Below are positions 1 to 10,396 of a stretch of DNA of 64,000 nt, piece by piece. How positions within the stretch are numbered: the first letter of the stretch is position 1; each line of letters opens with the position of its first letter. Where the stretch lies: positions 62,001-126,000 of the forward strand of contig JAOWCC010000413.1 of the NCBI GenBank assembly GCA_030867875.1. Reading direction: 5' to 3'. The stretch comes from Actinernus sp. WN-2022. Its lineage: Eukaryota; Cnidaria; Anthozoa; Actiniaria; Actinernidae. The position numbers were made by a program, and so were the translations under genes. Under the pieces are notes generated by a model. It saw nothing but the letters and a program-made list of their open reading frames with translations, ran no database searches and had not been told where the DNA came from.

Positions 1-123
1 TTAAATGATTGGATCGAGAAGCCGGAGGCATAACGAACATTAAGGGAAACCATTCTGGCTAAGTTAGAATCGTCCGAGTTTAATTTAAATCGGCATAAGA
101 TTCTATTTATCATATCGGACTAA

Positions 124-489
124 ATGTATTTAGATGACCTCAGCTCCCAGAGTTGGCGGCACTGCATTGGTGGGAGTATACGTTCCCGTTTAGTCCACAC
201 AGTGGTTTTGGGTTTTCGTATCCGGCAGTGTCGCAATAATTAATAATAGTAGTAAATAGAGACCAAAAGTTGAAGAACGAATGCCTGTAAGCTATTATGA
301 GCAATTATGTATTTAGATGACCTCAGCTCCCAGAGTTGGCGGCACTGCATTGGTGGGAGTATACGTTCCCGTTTAGTCCACACAGTGGTTTTGGGTTTTC
401 GTATCCGGCAGTGTCGCAATAATTAATAATAGTAATAAATAGAGAGCAAAAGTTGAAGAACGAATGCCTGTAAGCTATTATGAGCAATT
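124..489. repeat. 183-bp direct tandem duplication
   Basis: Two head-to-tail copies (about 124-306 and 307-489) differ at only a few positions, so the duplication is recent. The unit begins ATGTATTTAGATGACC and ends TGAGCAATT. No open frame crosses both units, and I do not recognise the family. Confidence 0.9.
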
Positions 490-597
490 ATATGAATAAA
501 CGCTGTCGGGCTCGGCTGACCGACATCCCCAAGTATCCTATATGACAGTGTGTGTCTGAATTGTGTAGTGGAGGCAAAATTAGTAAATTTAGCGCAA

Positions 598-808
598 AAT
601 TGATACTCTAGGTACCTTATGATCCGTGTACTTTTTGCTAACTTTGGGCCTTTATCACTGATTTTTTAATTAGGATGAAACCTTCATATAAAGATTTACC
701 TTAATTTAAAATCTTTAAATAAAGATTCATCCTAATTAGAAATTCAATGATAAAAGCGCAAAATTAGCAAAAAGGTACACGTTATATAAGGTACCTAGAT
801 AATCAATT
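598..808. mobile_element. palindromic MITE-like element
   Basis: The two halves are near-perfect reverse complements. The left end reads AATTGATACTCTAGGTACC and the right end GGTACCTAGATAATCAATT, with arms of about 95 bp meeting in an A/T-rich centre near 700. There is no coding capacity. The target duplication is unclear, so the superfamily is not assigned. Confidence 0.75.
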
Positions 809-1225
809 ACCATATCCATTGTTTTTAGACAACTATCAAAAAAGGCATTCAAACGAAAATTTCACAAAATACTATTTGACATTCTTAAGAAAGAAGATGC
901 TTATATTGACACACCCATTATTATTTCAAAACTCAAATCATTTAAGTATAAAAAATAGGCACATAATTGTTAGAATTCGCTTCATGTACATAATTAATTA
1001 TTTCTCAAATTCATTCATTTATTTATTTATTTACTCACTTATTTATTCTTCTTTCTCTCCCCTTATATCTCTCTCTTCGTTAAGTTATCATACCTGTTTG
1101 TAATTTGTTAATTTTGAAGACTATGGCCCGCCTAGATTAGTTAATGCTACCTTCGGGCCAGTCTATCATGTATATATTTTTGGAATGAACAAATAAAAAT
1201 GTTGAAATGTTGAATGTTGATATTG
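809..1225 (+). other. AT-rich tract, possible LINE 3' end
   Basis: A 94-codon open frame here is low-complexity (rich in F, I, Y, S) and has no recognisable domain. The stretch ends with AATAAAAATG and short TGTTGAA repeats, as in some LINE 3' tails. A LINE remnant is possible but cannot be shown from the sequence. Confidence 0.25.
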
Positions 1226-1845
1226 TTTTGATCAATTAACCCCATTTCCCCCTGGGACTGAAATCAAATCCCTCCCCGGGCTATTTAGAATTATGAGATT
1301 TATTAGCATGCACGTTACTGATTTCCTTCATCTGATTGAACAAAATATTCATTAATTATGAATGATTTTTGAATGCAAAATAATTTGTCTATGGTCAACA
1401 GCTGAAACAATTACGTGCCTCATTGGTATTGGTCACGTTCGCCAAACTTAGTGTAAGATTGAACATTATTGCATTGTCGTGGCTATTTTCGAAATACACT
1501 CTAATGCTCAAGGACGAAATTTCCAGCGTGTGACAACAACAAAACTATTTCCGTTTACTTTATGTAAAAGTAGTCCTCAGTTCATATTTTCACATGTGAT
1601 GCCCTGTTTTTTTTGGGGGGGGGGGGTGGGGGGGGGTCTGAATAATCCGTAATCATGGGTAAATTTTGGAAACAATCCGTATCCTTATTTTTTTAACGCA
1701 AATATCCGTAAGTCATCGATGTGATAATAATCCTTAATTCTAAATTCCAAACCAAATAATCCGTAATCCTTTTCTTTAGTTGCCAATAATTCGTATCCCT
1801 TCTCTGAAAACCCTAATGTTTCATCGACTACCTTTTACTGTTTTA
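1226..1845. other. non-coding tract with G-run and short repeats
   Basis: No gene is seen. Positions 1615-1637 hold a long G-run. From about 1640 to 1800 the motif AATCCGTAATCC recurs imperfectly. The stretch lies just beyond the splice donor of the minus-strand exon at 1875-2134, so it is probably intronic. Confidence 0.6.
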
Positions 1846-1874
1846 TCAAAACTGAATAGAAGACAAAGTCTTAC

Positions 1875-2134
1875 CGTATGTTTGCAGAAAATTATACCAT
1901 TTTGAATTATCATTGGGACTGGTAATAGATGAAGGAAGCTGTGAGTGTTGTTTTTCCACCTTTGATTCAATTTGAGTAACACGTCCAGTTGGTCTTCTGA
2001 CAATTCTCCTTCCCATCCACGCACGGTTTGGTTTCTTTCTTGACCGTTGTCCATCGGATAAGACAAATAAGCAGACAAGTAGAGTTACTGTGACGACTGC
2101 CACTGCGGCTTTCATTGTTCAGTAGATGATGACT
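1875..2134 (-). CDS. exon of a secreted, possibly amidated-peptide precursor
   Basis: A minus-strand exon starts after a pyrimidine-rich acceptor near 2135, has its ATG at 2115, and ends at a strong donor (G|GTAAGA, intron from 1874). The 80 complete codons end in phase 1. Residues 1-22 form a clear signal peptide with a hydrophobic core ending ...LSDG. The next part is very basic: RSRKKPNRAWMGRR is followed by IVRRPTGR. The GRR could direct cleavage and C-terminal amidation, giving a PNRAWM-amide-like peptide. The rest is a polar spacer. No protein family is recognised, and the remaining exons would lie at lower coordinates, outside the window. A neuropeptide-type precursor is an inference; an ordinary secreted basic protein is the alternative. 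Confidence 0.6.
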
Positions 2135-4076
2135 CTGGTTCAAGGGGTGAAGGAAAGAAATATGCAGATGTACCTGTAGAGTGTTGCGAAACGCTTTAGT
2201 GTATTATCAAATGGTGTCTTCAATATCACTTGAGATAAGGCCTCGGTCACATTTTTTTGGGTTATTGTCCACATCAGGTCAAACGGTACGATCCATTGCA
2301 AACGCACCTTTATAATAACGTTTTAAAATTTTAAAGATTTGAAAACACACACTCATGGTTTTCATGTAGGAAATGGAAATATTTGTAAACGTATTCGTGT
2401 GGACGAAGTCTAGCGAAGATAAAAGTGCTATTCAACTGAATTACTAATAAAAATAATGCATGGAAATTATGCAACTTAATGATAACATTGTTAGTAACAA
2501 TATTCGAGTCATCGTTGGACGCCTATTCAACTGAAGGCTTTAGTACGGGTTTCGGTAACTCGTAGCCAGTTAAACAAACTTAGTTTTACCTTAAAGTAGC
2601 TATATCTTGTTTAAGCCATCAGTTGTAGATACATGTTACTTTCAACGCCAATGAAGGTTATTAACAAAATTATTCTTAATTAAAATGCTACAAGTATTGA
2701 AATGACTGCCGGCATCACCTTGTGCCTAGTGAATGACTACTCGAGATGTAGAGAGAGATTGAAAAAGTAGAAAGCACAAGTCTGGTTTATGAAATAAATC
2801 AGGCAATCGATTTTAAGTTCTATATTTAGTTTTACAGTGGCCTATTCGTTCAATAAATATCTATATCTATGTCGATATATATCTGTATATAAATACATTA
2901 TATATAGCATGCAGATGTTTCTAGTTGTTTCTTTCAATTTAACGTTTAAGTAAAAAACGCCCAAAAACGCTTTGTTAAGAAAGAGTAAATCATTTCGTGG
3001 GCCTATTAAAGCAATTTTGTTATTCTTGATCAATACATTTAATACGATTTGGCAGGAAATTGAACAGAAAAGGCGGAACGACTCATAACAATACTTTTTG
3101 TTCCGGAAAAGAAACACTTGACGAATTTATGTCTGGAGTAAAAAGCTTCTGATATGTTCGGTTTAGCGGAATATTGACATTGTACCGTAATTAATTTACA
3201 TTAGATTGGTTAGCTTCAGGAGAGGAGGGCGGATTGATGGAGGTAAAGTAGCGCAGTCGCATTTACTAAGGCAGAATGAGGGCGTCAAGCCTAATGATAT
3301 ATTGTGCTGCAGATGGATTATCACTACATTTTGATCTCATAACGATTTTATGTCGGCTAAGGATCTGTTAAAGTCTAGGCCTCAAAATGGGACCGTCGGT
3401 CTATGTTTTTTTTTTATTTCATGGCTGTTGCGAGTAATCAATGTATTGAAAAATTAAGGCTGCTTTATCTTAACCCAGTTTATGTAGTAGCTAGTTAACG
3501 ACTGAAGTGCACCACAAAGACACAAGTTCGACAAAAGCAGTTGAATTGGAGATTTAAAACGTTTTTTCCGAATCAGATAAGGCTGATTTACTCGATATAT
3601 CAATCAATCCGGCAATCATCTCAAAGCAACTGTAACAAGAAAACACATGGTACCCAGGTCGGGTCGAGGCTATCAACTGCGATCTTATAAATGAAATGTA
3701 TTAACTTGAAAGTATAATATAATTGAGTTCTTCTCTTCACATTTCATTTCGGTTAAGTGAATGGAACTCAATATATTCGTTTCTCTTACAAGTACAACAG
3801 GACAACATATTGCCGGTGAAGTAATGTATAGAGTAGACACGATTAGAGCCACTTTGAGTAAGAAAATTAGTGCTTCTAAGTAGATAATGAAATGCGCATA
3901 GTTCTTCATACTGTTATAACCAGACGGGATCAGTTTCCCTTTTAACTGACTAGGGTTTGTAACAAGTAAATGTGTAATGAAAGCAAAACCCATAATCATG
4001 TTTTTACGAGACATCGACGAGATCTATTTTGAAGTCCTGTTAAATGATACAATCTTTAACTTTAAGACTTTCTTAC
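2135..4076 (-). other. putative intron of the secreted-peptide gene
   Basis: This joins the donor at 4076 (CAAG|GTAAGA) to the acceptor near 2135. Open frames inside it (for example 3685-4014, minus) have no recognisable domain. One nearer acceptor-like TTTAACAG lies only about 40 bases past the donor and would make an unusually short intron. No transposon was recognised in this stretch. Confidence 0.4.
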
Positions 4077-4118
4077 CTTGTACTTTCTTCGATTGATCTT
4101 CCTTTATTTCTTTCTCTG
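4077..4118 (-). other. putative non-coding first exon
   Basis: It lies about 30 bases downstream of a TATA box on the minus strand and ends at a consensus splice donor at 4077/4076. It has no ATG-initiated frame of note, so it would be 5' UTR. The start is estimated from TATA spacing. Confidence 0.45.
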
Positions 4119-4144
4119 ACTCATTCTGGTTTTCATATCTGCCG

Positions 4145-4174
4145 CTTATATAGAAATAACAGTAGGTGACGTCA
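4145..4174 (-). promoter_or_regulatory. TATA box plus canonical CRE
   Basis: On the minus strand a perfect palindromic CRE, TGACGTCA (4167-4174), lies 14 bases upstream of TATATAAG (4152-4145). The predicted start site is near 4118, followed by a consensus splice donor. This order and spacing fit a cAMP/CREB-responsive promoter, a type common for neuropeptide genes. The functional reading is inference. Confidence 0.55.
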
Positions 4175-4937
4175 GTTGTTTCCTTTATATGTGAAAACAA
4201 AGTTAGGAAGTTCGACTACTCACTTTGATTCTCGCTTTCACGAACCCTACTTGACTTACTTAGAAAAAAGAAACTCTTTCAGAAGGAATAAAAGCTTTTA
4301 AACGACTAGTTATATTTCATTAATTCTACCAAATTTCTATCAAGCACGCAATAACATTTTTTTGTGTCTTTCCTTCGGCTGCGAAAAGCTTGGAGAAAAA
4401 GGCCAACGAGATTACATCCGAGTGGTCTAAAAGCATCAATAAAATGTTTTTGTAAGCGTTGTTCTTTTTACAGATGGCTCAAAAGGAAAGTCTATTAAAT
4501 GGAATACGGTTGCTGTGTACAGGACTCGAAGTTAACCTAACCATCAATCATATAAGTTTGCCTTCTTTCAAATAATGCACCGTCGCACATGCAGATATTA
4601 ATTCGCTTACTTATCTTCATTTTCGCAGTAACTGCAAACTGCTCTCAAGATTTTGAATATCTCAGTATTTTTATGTTTCATCAGATGTAAATATGAATAC
4701 CAACACCCTTGCAGTAACGAACTACTCTAAGTTCGTTAGATGAACAAAAAAGTAAGGATATTGTTCGTGGAATTTTCCACGAAAACCACAGCTGAGGTTA
4801 CACAATTTGATCTTATTAAAGTTAGTTAAATTGTTAAGTTTCCGAGAGCGCTTAGACGTGGAATATCAACAACGCTGCGGGAAGTACCCACGGTTTTTGT
4901 TCATTTTATATGTGGGTGTATTGATCAAATAACGTCT
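4175..4937. other. no gene seen
   Basis: AT-rich sequence upstream of the minus-strand promoter. I found no coding frame with domain character, RNA gene or recognisable repeat. It could hold distal regulatory sequence. Confidence 0.5.
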
Positions 4938-5160
4938 GAATTGAGACTGGAACATTGCCTCCGGGATTGCTCACACATATAGAACTGATTCGTGTGAATT
5001 GAGACTGGAACATTGCCTCCAGGATTGCTCACAAATATAGAACTGATTCGTGTGAATTGAGACTGGAACATTGCCTCCGGGATTGCTCACAAATATAGAA
5101 CTGATTCGTGTGAATTGAGACTGGAACATTACCTCCGGGATTAATATAGAACTGATTCGT
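4938..5160. repeat. 58-bp minisatellite, about 3.8 copies
   Basis: Units start GAATTGAGACTGGAACATT at 4938, 4996, 5054 and 5112. The first three are nearly identical and the last has an internal deletion. A minus-strand frame over the array encodes a repeating peptide, as expected for a repeat without stops, and is not evidence of a gene. Confidence 0.9.
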
Positions 5161-5577
5161 ATTAAGGTCTTCCGCTTCGATAAACAGCCGGCGTGGAGGC
5201 GTCCAAGCAAAAAGGCTTTCGTTTCCAAATAACCTAATGGAAATGTTATTTCTTCTTCTCTTCTACATTTAAAAACATTGAGTACAAAAATGACAGCCAG
5301 TACTGAATGCATGGTATACTACGCTGAAAAAATTGATAAATACTTATCACATATGTCATCAAATGTCATGTCATGTAAACAAACGTATTGAGCGGTTTTT
5401 AAAAAGCGTCTTAACTATGTATTCATTTCACAAGAGTTTGTGATTTTGAACCGTCAAGTCAATCTCAATAACCTGAGACAACTTGGAGTGTTCATAATAA
5501 CGACTGCATATCCTCCTCGATTGGTTTCAAAATCAACAGTGATGAGGAACAAGTACAAACAATATGTTGTAAACCTA
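5161..5577. other. no convincing gene
   Basis: A minus-strand frame beginning at 5312 starts with a hydrophobic, signal-like stretch (MHSVLAVIFVLNVF) but runs into the minisatellite. There is no promoter, splice support or domain, so I do not call it a gene. Confidence 0.4.
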
Positions 5578-5585
5578 GTCAGTGT

Positions 5586-5900
5586 CCCGGTGGGGGGGGG
5601 GGGGGACTCCCATATAAAAGGGGTAGGGATCCTCGTCGGACATTTTCGATTTGACCCCTAAAGAGCTACTAAAATGGGCGTGGCTCAAGCTTATTTTGAA
5701 CCCTAAAAGATAATAAAAATGTAAATTGATAACAGCTTTTTTGTTCAATTGACACCCGACCCCTAAAAGGTACCGCTTTACATAGAAATGTCTGTGCTTG
5801 ATGGTGGATACCCTAAGTGGTACCAAACTCCTGATTTTGACCCCTAAAAGGTACGACGAGCATCCATGTACCCCTCACATAAGGGAGTCCCCCCCCCGGG
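5586..5900. mobile_element. hAT-like MITE with 8-bp TSD
   Basis: A 315-bp element is flanked by a perfect 8-bp duplication, GTCAGTGT (5578-5585 and 5901-5908). Its ends are inverted: CCCGG followed by a long G-run and ACTCCC on the left, GGGAGT then a C-run and CCGGG on the right. Internal sequence repeats 'GACCCCTAAAAGGTACC'-like motifs. No transposase is encoded. The 8-bp duplication fits the hAT superfamily. Confidence 0.85.
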
Positions 5901-5908
5901 GTCAGTGT

Positions 5909-6605
5909 AATAGTGGAATATAGGTAAAGGTAAAAAATCAATACTACAAGATCTCATATCAAGCTATTGCGCGGTTCATGTAACAAATTGTCATGATCAA
6001 TCTTTTGTATTCCATTAACGTTTATGGATACGTCAAGTCACTTGATCCAATCAATACTAATCATGTACCAAAGTTAGCTTCATTTTGTGATGTTAAATTT
6101 CTTTGCTGAGGCGTCGTTTTATCTGGTATTCGCGCATCTAATGACTCTATACAGCTGTGAGGTGAAATACGTTAAAGTAAATATATGAAGTTCAATATAA
6201 CGCATAGAACTCAGGATTTACTCAGGATTTACATCAAAATCTCCTATTAAAAATAGCTAACCTAGAAATATTTAGAGTATTTATTAGTTTTGAGAGTTAG
6301 GACCGTTTTTCACCATTCGGACCGCTTAACCAAACCAATTACAGCAGGTTTTTTATTAATATTATTTTATTGTTTAACAGTAATATGCTCAGTAATATGC
6401 TCATTGCGTGGTTTGTGACTAAACCAAATATACAATGGGATATTTTTTTGGCAAAACAGTTGCAGCGCCAACTTTAACTGGCAGTGATAAAGTAGTGAAC
6501 GTAGCAAAAAGAAACGATATCTTTCCTTACGGAAAATAAGATTAAGGATTAATAACATAAATTAAGGCTGGGGTGGGCTTATTGACGATTAGAGCATTTC
6601 GAGCG
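5909..6605. other. no gene seen
   Basis: AT-rich sequence without a domain-bearing frame. A short minus-strand frame at 6367-6558 has no family resemblance. Confidence 0.5.
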
Positions 6606-6830
6606 CCACAGTGTGCGCAAAGCGGGATGGTTATCCATTGTAATCAGTTGATAGTTAACCAGTTCTCCACTGAAAGAGAAGAGAGAAGCCACTTAGCCCA
6701 ACACATGTCCACAGTGTGCGCAAAGCGGGATGGTTATCCATTGTAATCAGTTGATAGTTAACCAGTTCTCCACTGAAAGAGAACAGAGAAGCCACTTAGC
6801 CCAGCACATGTCCACAGTGTGTGCAAAGCG
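6606..6830. repeat. 103-bp tandem repeat, about 2.2 copies
   Basis: Units begin CCACAGTGTGCGCAAAGCG at 6606, 6709 and 6812. The first two are nearly identical and the third breaks off into LINE sequence after about 20 bases. Confidence 0.9.
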
Positions 6831-6849
6831 TACAAAATACGAAATCAAG

Positions 6850-7290
6850 TGAGAGGATAATTAAATGTGGTGTGCCTCTGGTCAATCCTAGGGCCACTAT
6901 TATTCCTCATCTATATTAACGATCTGCCAAATTGCCTAGATACCTCGACACCATGCCTGTTTGCTGATGATACTAATGCCACAATTTGTGGCTCAGATGT
7001 AGCTGATATCGACATGAAGGCAAACTGTGAATTAGTGAATATTAACAACTGGCTACGAGCAAACAGGTTGCACCTTAATGTAGCCAAAACAGAATTTATG
7101 ATGATTGGTTCGAGGCATCCTCTCTCCGCTCTAACTGATGAGGAAATGCCTTCTTTAAAAATCGGAAATAAACCAATTAAAAGGGTCAGACAAAGCAAAA
7201 CATTTGGTGTCGTGGTTGTCCAACATACTGGTGCAAATATATGTGAAGTTTCGGCCATTACATTCTGGCCCCTAATTGTCTACGCAGAAT
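6850..7290 (+). pseudogene. LINE reverse transcriptase fragment (palm to thumb)
   Basis: The fragment carries the CR1/jockey-like RT region around the catalytic motif: ILGPLLFLIYINDLP, then CLFADDTNA (F/YADD motif C), then LNVAKTEFM (motif D). At 6871-6890 one base appears lost, since the expected CGVPLGQS motif is out of frame with ILGPLL. The fragment ends at about residue 120 of the frame without the C-terminal region. It is a truncated, inactive LINE copy, and the adjacent fragment at 7340-8104 covers an earlier part of a similar RT. Confidence 0.85.
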
Positions 7291-7339
7291 TGTGACAATT
7301 AACTGGTACATTAAATGAGCCGAATATTATACGTCTTAG

Positions 7340-8104
7340 TAAACCAAACATATTTATTCACAAAGTTTGGAAGACAAGATCACCCTAGCAAACAGAATAA
7401 ATAATGCTTTCCTGGAACCACAACAGACCTTCCTACCATTAGATGTTAGCAACCGACTTGACACCACTGTATCGCTTGAAACTGTATCTGCTCAACTAAA
7501 CAACATAAGTCCAAATAAAGCAAGCGGCCCGGACACTATCCCGAACTGGGTTCTGAAAACGTTTTCGTACATGCTGGCGGCACCTGTGACAATAATTAAC
7601 CCATCCCTTCATGAAGAAACACTTCCTCACATATGAAAACGTGCCAATGTCACGCCTATCCCTAAAACCACACAATCAGAAGACTTTGCCAAAGATTTTA
7701 GGCCCATCTCTCTAACCCCTACTGTATCGAAAGTAGCAGAAGACTAGGTAGTCCACGCCCATGTTAAGCCGGCTGTCCTAAATCACATTGGAACTGATGA
7801 ATACGGGTATATCCCACGTTTGTCTACAAGTCAAGCTCTAATCAGTATGGTGCACCACTGGTCTAGAGCTACTGACTATAGAAAATCCTTTGATCTTATT
7901 AACCACACCCTTCTCATGAGAAAACTGTCCAATATGGTATAAACCCACACGTTGTCAACTGGATATGCGACTTTTTAAGTGACAGATTTCAGAGGGTTAA
8001 GCTTGTTAAAGACTGCCTCTCAGAATGGAAATCTGTACCAGCAGGCGTTCCCCAAGGAACAAAGTTGGATCCGTGGTTGTTTATAGCCATGATAAACAGA
8101 TGAT
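7340..8104 (+). pseudogene. LINE reverse transcriptase fragment (linker and fingers)
   Basis: In order: linker (ITLANRINNAFLEP), RT entry (SPNKASGPDTIPNWVLK), VTPIPKT and the FRPISLTPTVSKVAE motif, then YRKSFDLINH (motif A region) and a VPAGVPQGTK-like motif in another frame. Several stops and frameshifts are visible (for example TGA after LPHI at 7636 and TAG near 7746). The similarity breaks off near 8104, where the Penelope-like composite begins. The order of the two LINE pieces (late RT, then early RT) means they are separate insertions or a rearranged pair. Confidence 0.85.
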
Positions 8105-8459
8105 ACAACCATCCATGAAATCGTTAAAAACTAAAGTCGATTGAGGTATGCTAACCGCCGTGGAAAGCGAGTAGCTAGCCCTTCGTCAGAGCAAAAGAGG
8201 GAATTGTGGGTGGGGAAACGGTTTATATAATGTCGAGTGCATGATTGCCGCTGAGGAAACATGTACTAGGATCAATTGGGATCAAAGAAAATTGCGACAA
8301 TGCATGTTTACCGCTAGGGAAACATGTGCTCGGATCAATTGTGATCAAAGAAAATTGCGCCAACAATAGAAATGCTAATAGTTGTAACAGCAAGTGTTGA
8401 TGAGTAAACTAAGCCGAAACATGCTGATCTAAGTGTGAGTGAATACGTGAATTCTGAAA

Positions 8460-8925
8460 TTAAATGAACGAAAAGCGTTCATTAATACCGTGAGGTGACA
8501 AAGTGCCTAATTTGAAAATAAAGTTCTGTTCTTTGCGTTTACGAGTGTCGGTAGTACCTTGATGTAGAGAAATGCCGCATACAGTGATGTGATTAATGCA
8601 ATGACCAGGAAGGTTAAAGTGCCGAGCTACAGGTTTGGCGAGATCCTTACTGTTAGTTCTAACATCTAGCAAGTGTTCGCGGAATCGATCTCCTAATCTT
8701 CGCCCTGTTTCTCCGATGTAGAGTTTGTTACAATGTGTGCAGGTGATACAATAAATGACATTACTGGAAGTACAATCAAAATGATCAGTGATTTTAAGAG
8801 AGCCTTTCGGTCCTGAAATAAATGTCGTAGGTTTAGTGTAAGCACAGGTATTGCATCGTGTCCCAGAACATTTAAAAGTGCCTGGTTGAAGATCAGGCTG
8901 TAGTCACCTTTGACATCCTTTGACT
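8460..8925 (-). pseudogene. Penelope GIY-YIG endonuclease domain
   Basis: Reading from 8925 down: QPGTFKCSGTRCNTCAYT (cysteine-rich linker), then VIYCITCTHCNKLYIGETG (GIY-YIG core variant), GRRLGDRFREHL with the conserved arginine, then LAKPVARHFNLPGHCINH and a basic C-terminus ending SPHGINERFSFI. This order is the Penelope-type endonuclease that nicks target DNA. The frame is open from about 8900 to the stop at 8460, but it has lost its upstream partner to the LINE insertion at 8937. It is a remnant of the element described at 8130-12440. Confidence 0.9.
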
Positions 8926-9418
8926 CTTCTGTCACAAGTTCAAGTTCAAGTTCAAGTTTATTTCACACTATTTTTCTTTTTGAATTAAAATAAGGGAAAT
9001 ATAATTAACTAAACATATATATATATAATAGATAAGGTAAATTAGAGTATGAGATGGGAGTGACAGTGCACAGTGGACAAAGTAGCCTGGAGGCTTTCGA
9101 GTTATTCACTGTTTTAATTAAATTTAGGCTTATATGTTATAGTATGGTGGATAGCTGATATTAGTGAGTAGAGATAATGTTGTACAATGGCGAGTTGAAC
9201 TTAAGTTTGGTTAAAAAAGAAAAAAAAATCACACATAAGTAAAGAAAAAAACAAGAAAGACAAAAAAGAGAGAAAGAAAGGAAATACGATAAAGGAGAAA
9301 TTTATATGGAAATAGCTTATATGATGTGTCACTGTTTTTAAAGATTAGGATTAGGGAAGTTTGAGAAGGTAGGATTTATATAGTTTCTTGAATTGTTTCG
9401 TGTTTGTTGTTTGCTTAA

Positions 9419-10392
9419 CTCTTTGACGACGGACCGTATTTGAGCTCAATTGGTGAAATCCTGAGTGCTAACTAAACCCTCCCCCCTCAGTTACAGTTTG
9501 GCTAGCCCGGGATAATTAAATACTGCTGACTTGTTAAGCCAAGGGCTCAAACCTTCCCACAATGCCATTCGGGAAAATTCTGTGGACTCGTCGACGGTAG
9601 GTATTGCAACTTCTGTAGGGTTTCCAATGAAATCTGCTCTAATTTTGGAGAAAAATGCCACTGTCAGAGAGCTTGAGGACATCATTAAGTCTGAGGATGG
9701 CTGAAAAGTACTTGGTTTGCTTTTAGTAGGCCTCGTGAGGGGATTTCACAGGGTTTTTCCGTTGTGTTTGTGCTTTCAGACACAGGAAAAAATTATTCAA
9801 TGAAATCCTTGAAATCCTGCAGTTGGCAGTCTTTTCCCCCTGCTCAACCTATTAGGATGTGTTTTTGTCACTTTAAAGCAACGACTTGAGTCCAAATCAC
9901 CGCTCTTGGTTGTAGGGGTAAAAGACTTGTGGATGTTTTGTCCATTACCCAGCATGCAATTGGAGGTGGGTGCAGGAAAACGTGGTGGAGAGAAATGCAG
10001 CGTCAAGAATAGCGTGGTTCGCAGTCGCTTGGTGTGTTTTGTGCAAACAAACCTGGTGGTTGGAAAGATTAAAGAAGGTATTGTACCGCCCGAGTGCTGA
10101 TTTTGTGCTTGCTTTTGATTTCAAGTGCGAATGGGAAGGATGTATTTGAGCCGATTTTCAGCTCCTCAAAATTCGTAAAATCGAAGAAACGAAAAACGAT
10201 CGCCAAAACAAACGAGCTTTTCTCCAAAGTGGAAGAGCCAAGCGATCCCTGTTATAGCTCTAACTTTGAAGTCATTCATCCCTTCAAATAATATCGCAAC
10301 ATCGTCTTTCCAGCATGTCAAGATGTGATGCAATAATTTTCCCAGTTATCCGTTACATAGGACCGATATTTGCAGGGTCCGTCGCCAAAGGG
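9419..10392. mobile_element. TTAA-flanked DNA element (piggyBac-like ends)
   Basis: The 974-bp element is flanked by TTAA (9415-9418, 10393-10396). Its inverted ends are CTCTTTGACGACGGACC and, reverse-complemented, CCCTTTGGCGACGGACC. Removing it with one TTAA restores the LINE frame on the minus strand: WESVPYEL joins KQTTNTKQFKKLYKS without a shift. Short open frames inside (for example 10094-10291 plus) have no recognisable domain and no transposase is present. CCYTT ends with TTAA fit piggyBac; a Kolobok-like origin is the alternative. Confidence 0.85.
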
Positions 10393-10396
10393 TTAA

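Noticed and set aside
2842..3117. Minus-strand frame with a signal-like or membrane-like sequence.
   Set aside because: Low-complexity AT-rich sequence with no domain, promoter or splice support.
3685..4014. Minus-strand frame MSRKNMIMGFAF... directly downstream of the CRE/TATA promoter, considered as the coding exon of that gene.
   Set aside because: Using it would require a 40-base intron, and the frame has no domain. The signal-peptide exon at 1875-2134 with good splice sites is preferred, though not proven.
4971..5312. Minus-strand frame with a signal-like start followed by a repeating peptide.
   Set aside because: The repeating part is the 58-bp minisatellite translated, and nothing supports the start as a gene.
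8395..8440. TTGATGAGTAAACTAAGCCGAAAC on the plus strand, resembling a hammerhead core.
   Set aside because: The first core base is wrong (U for C), stem II does not pair, and no suitable NUH triplet or stem I is found.
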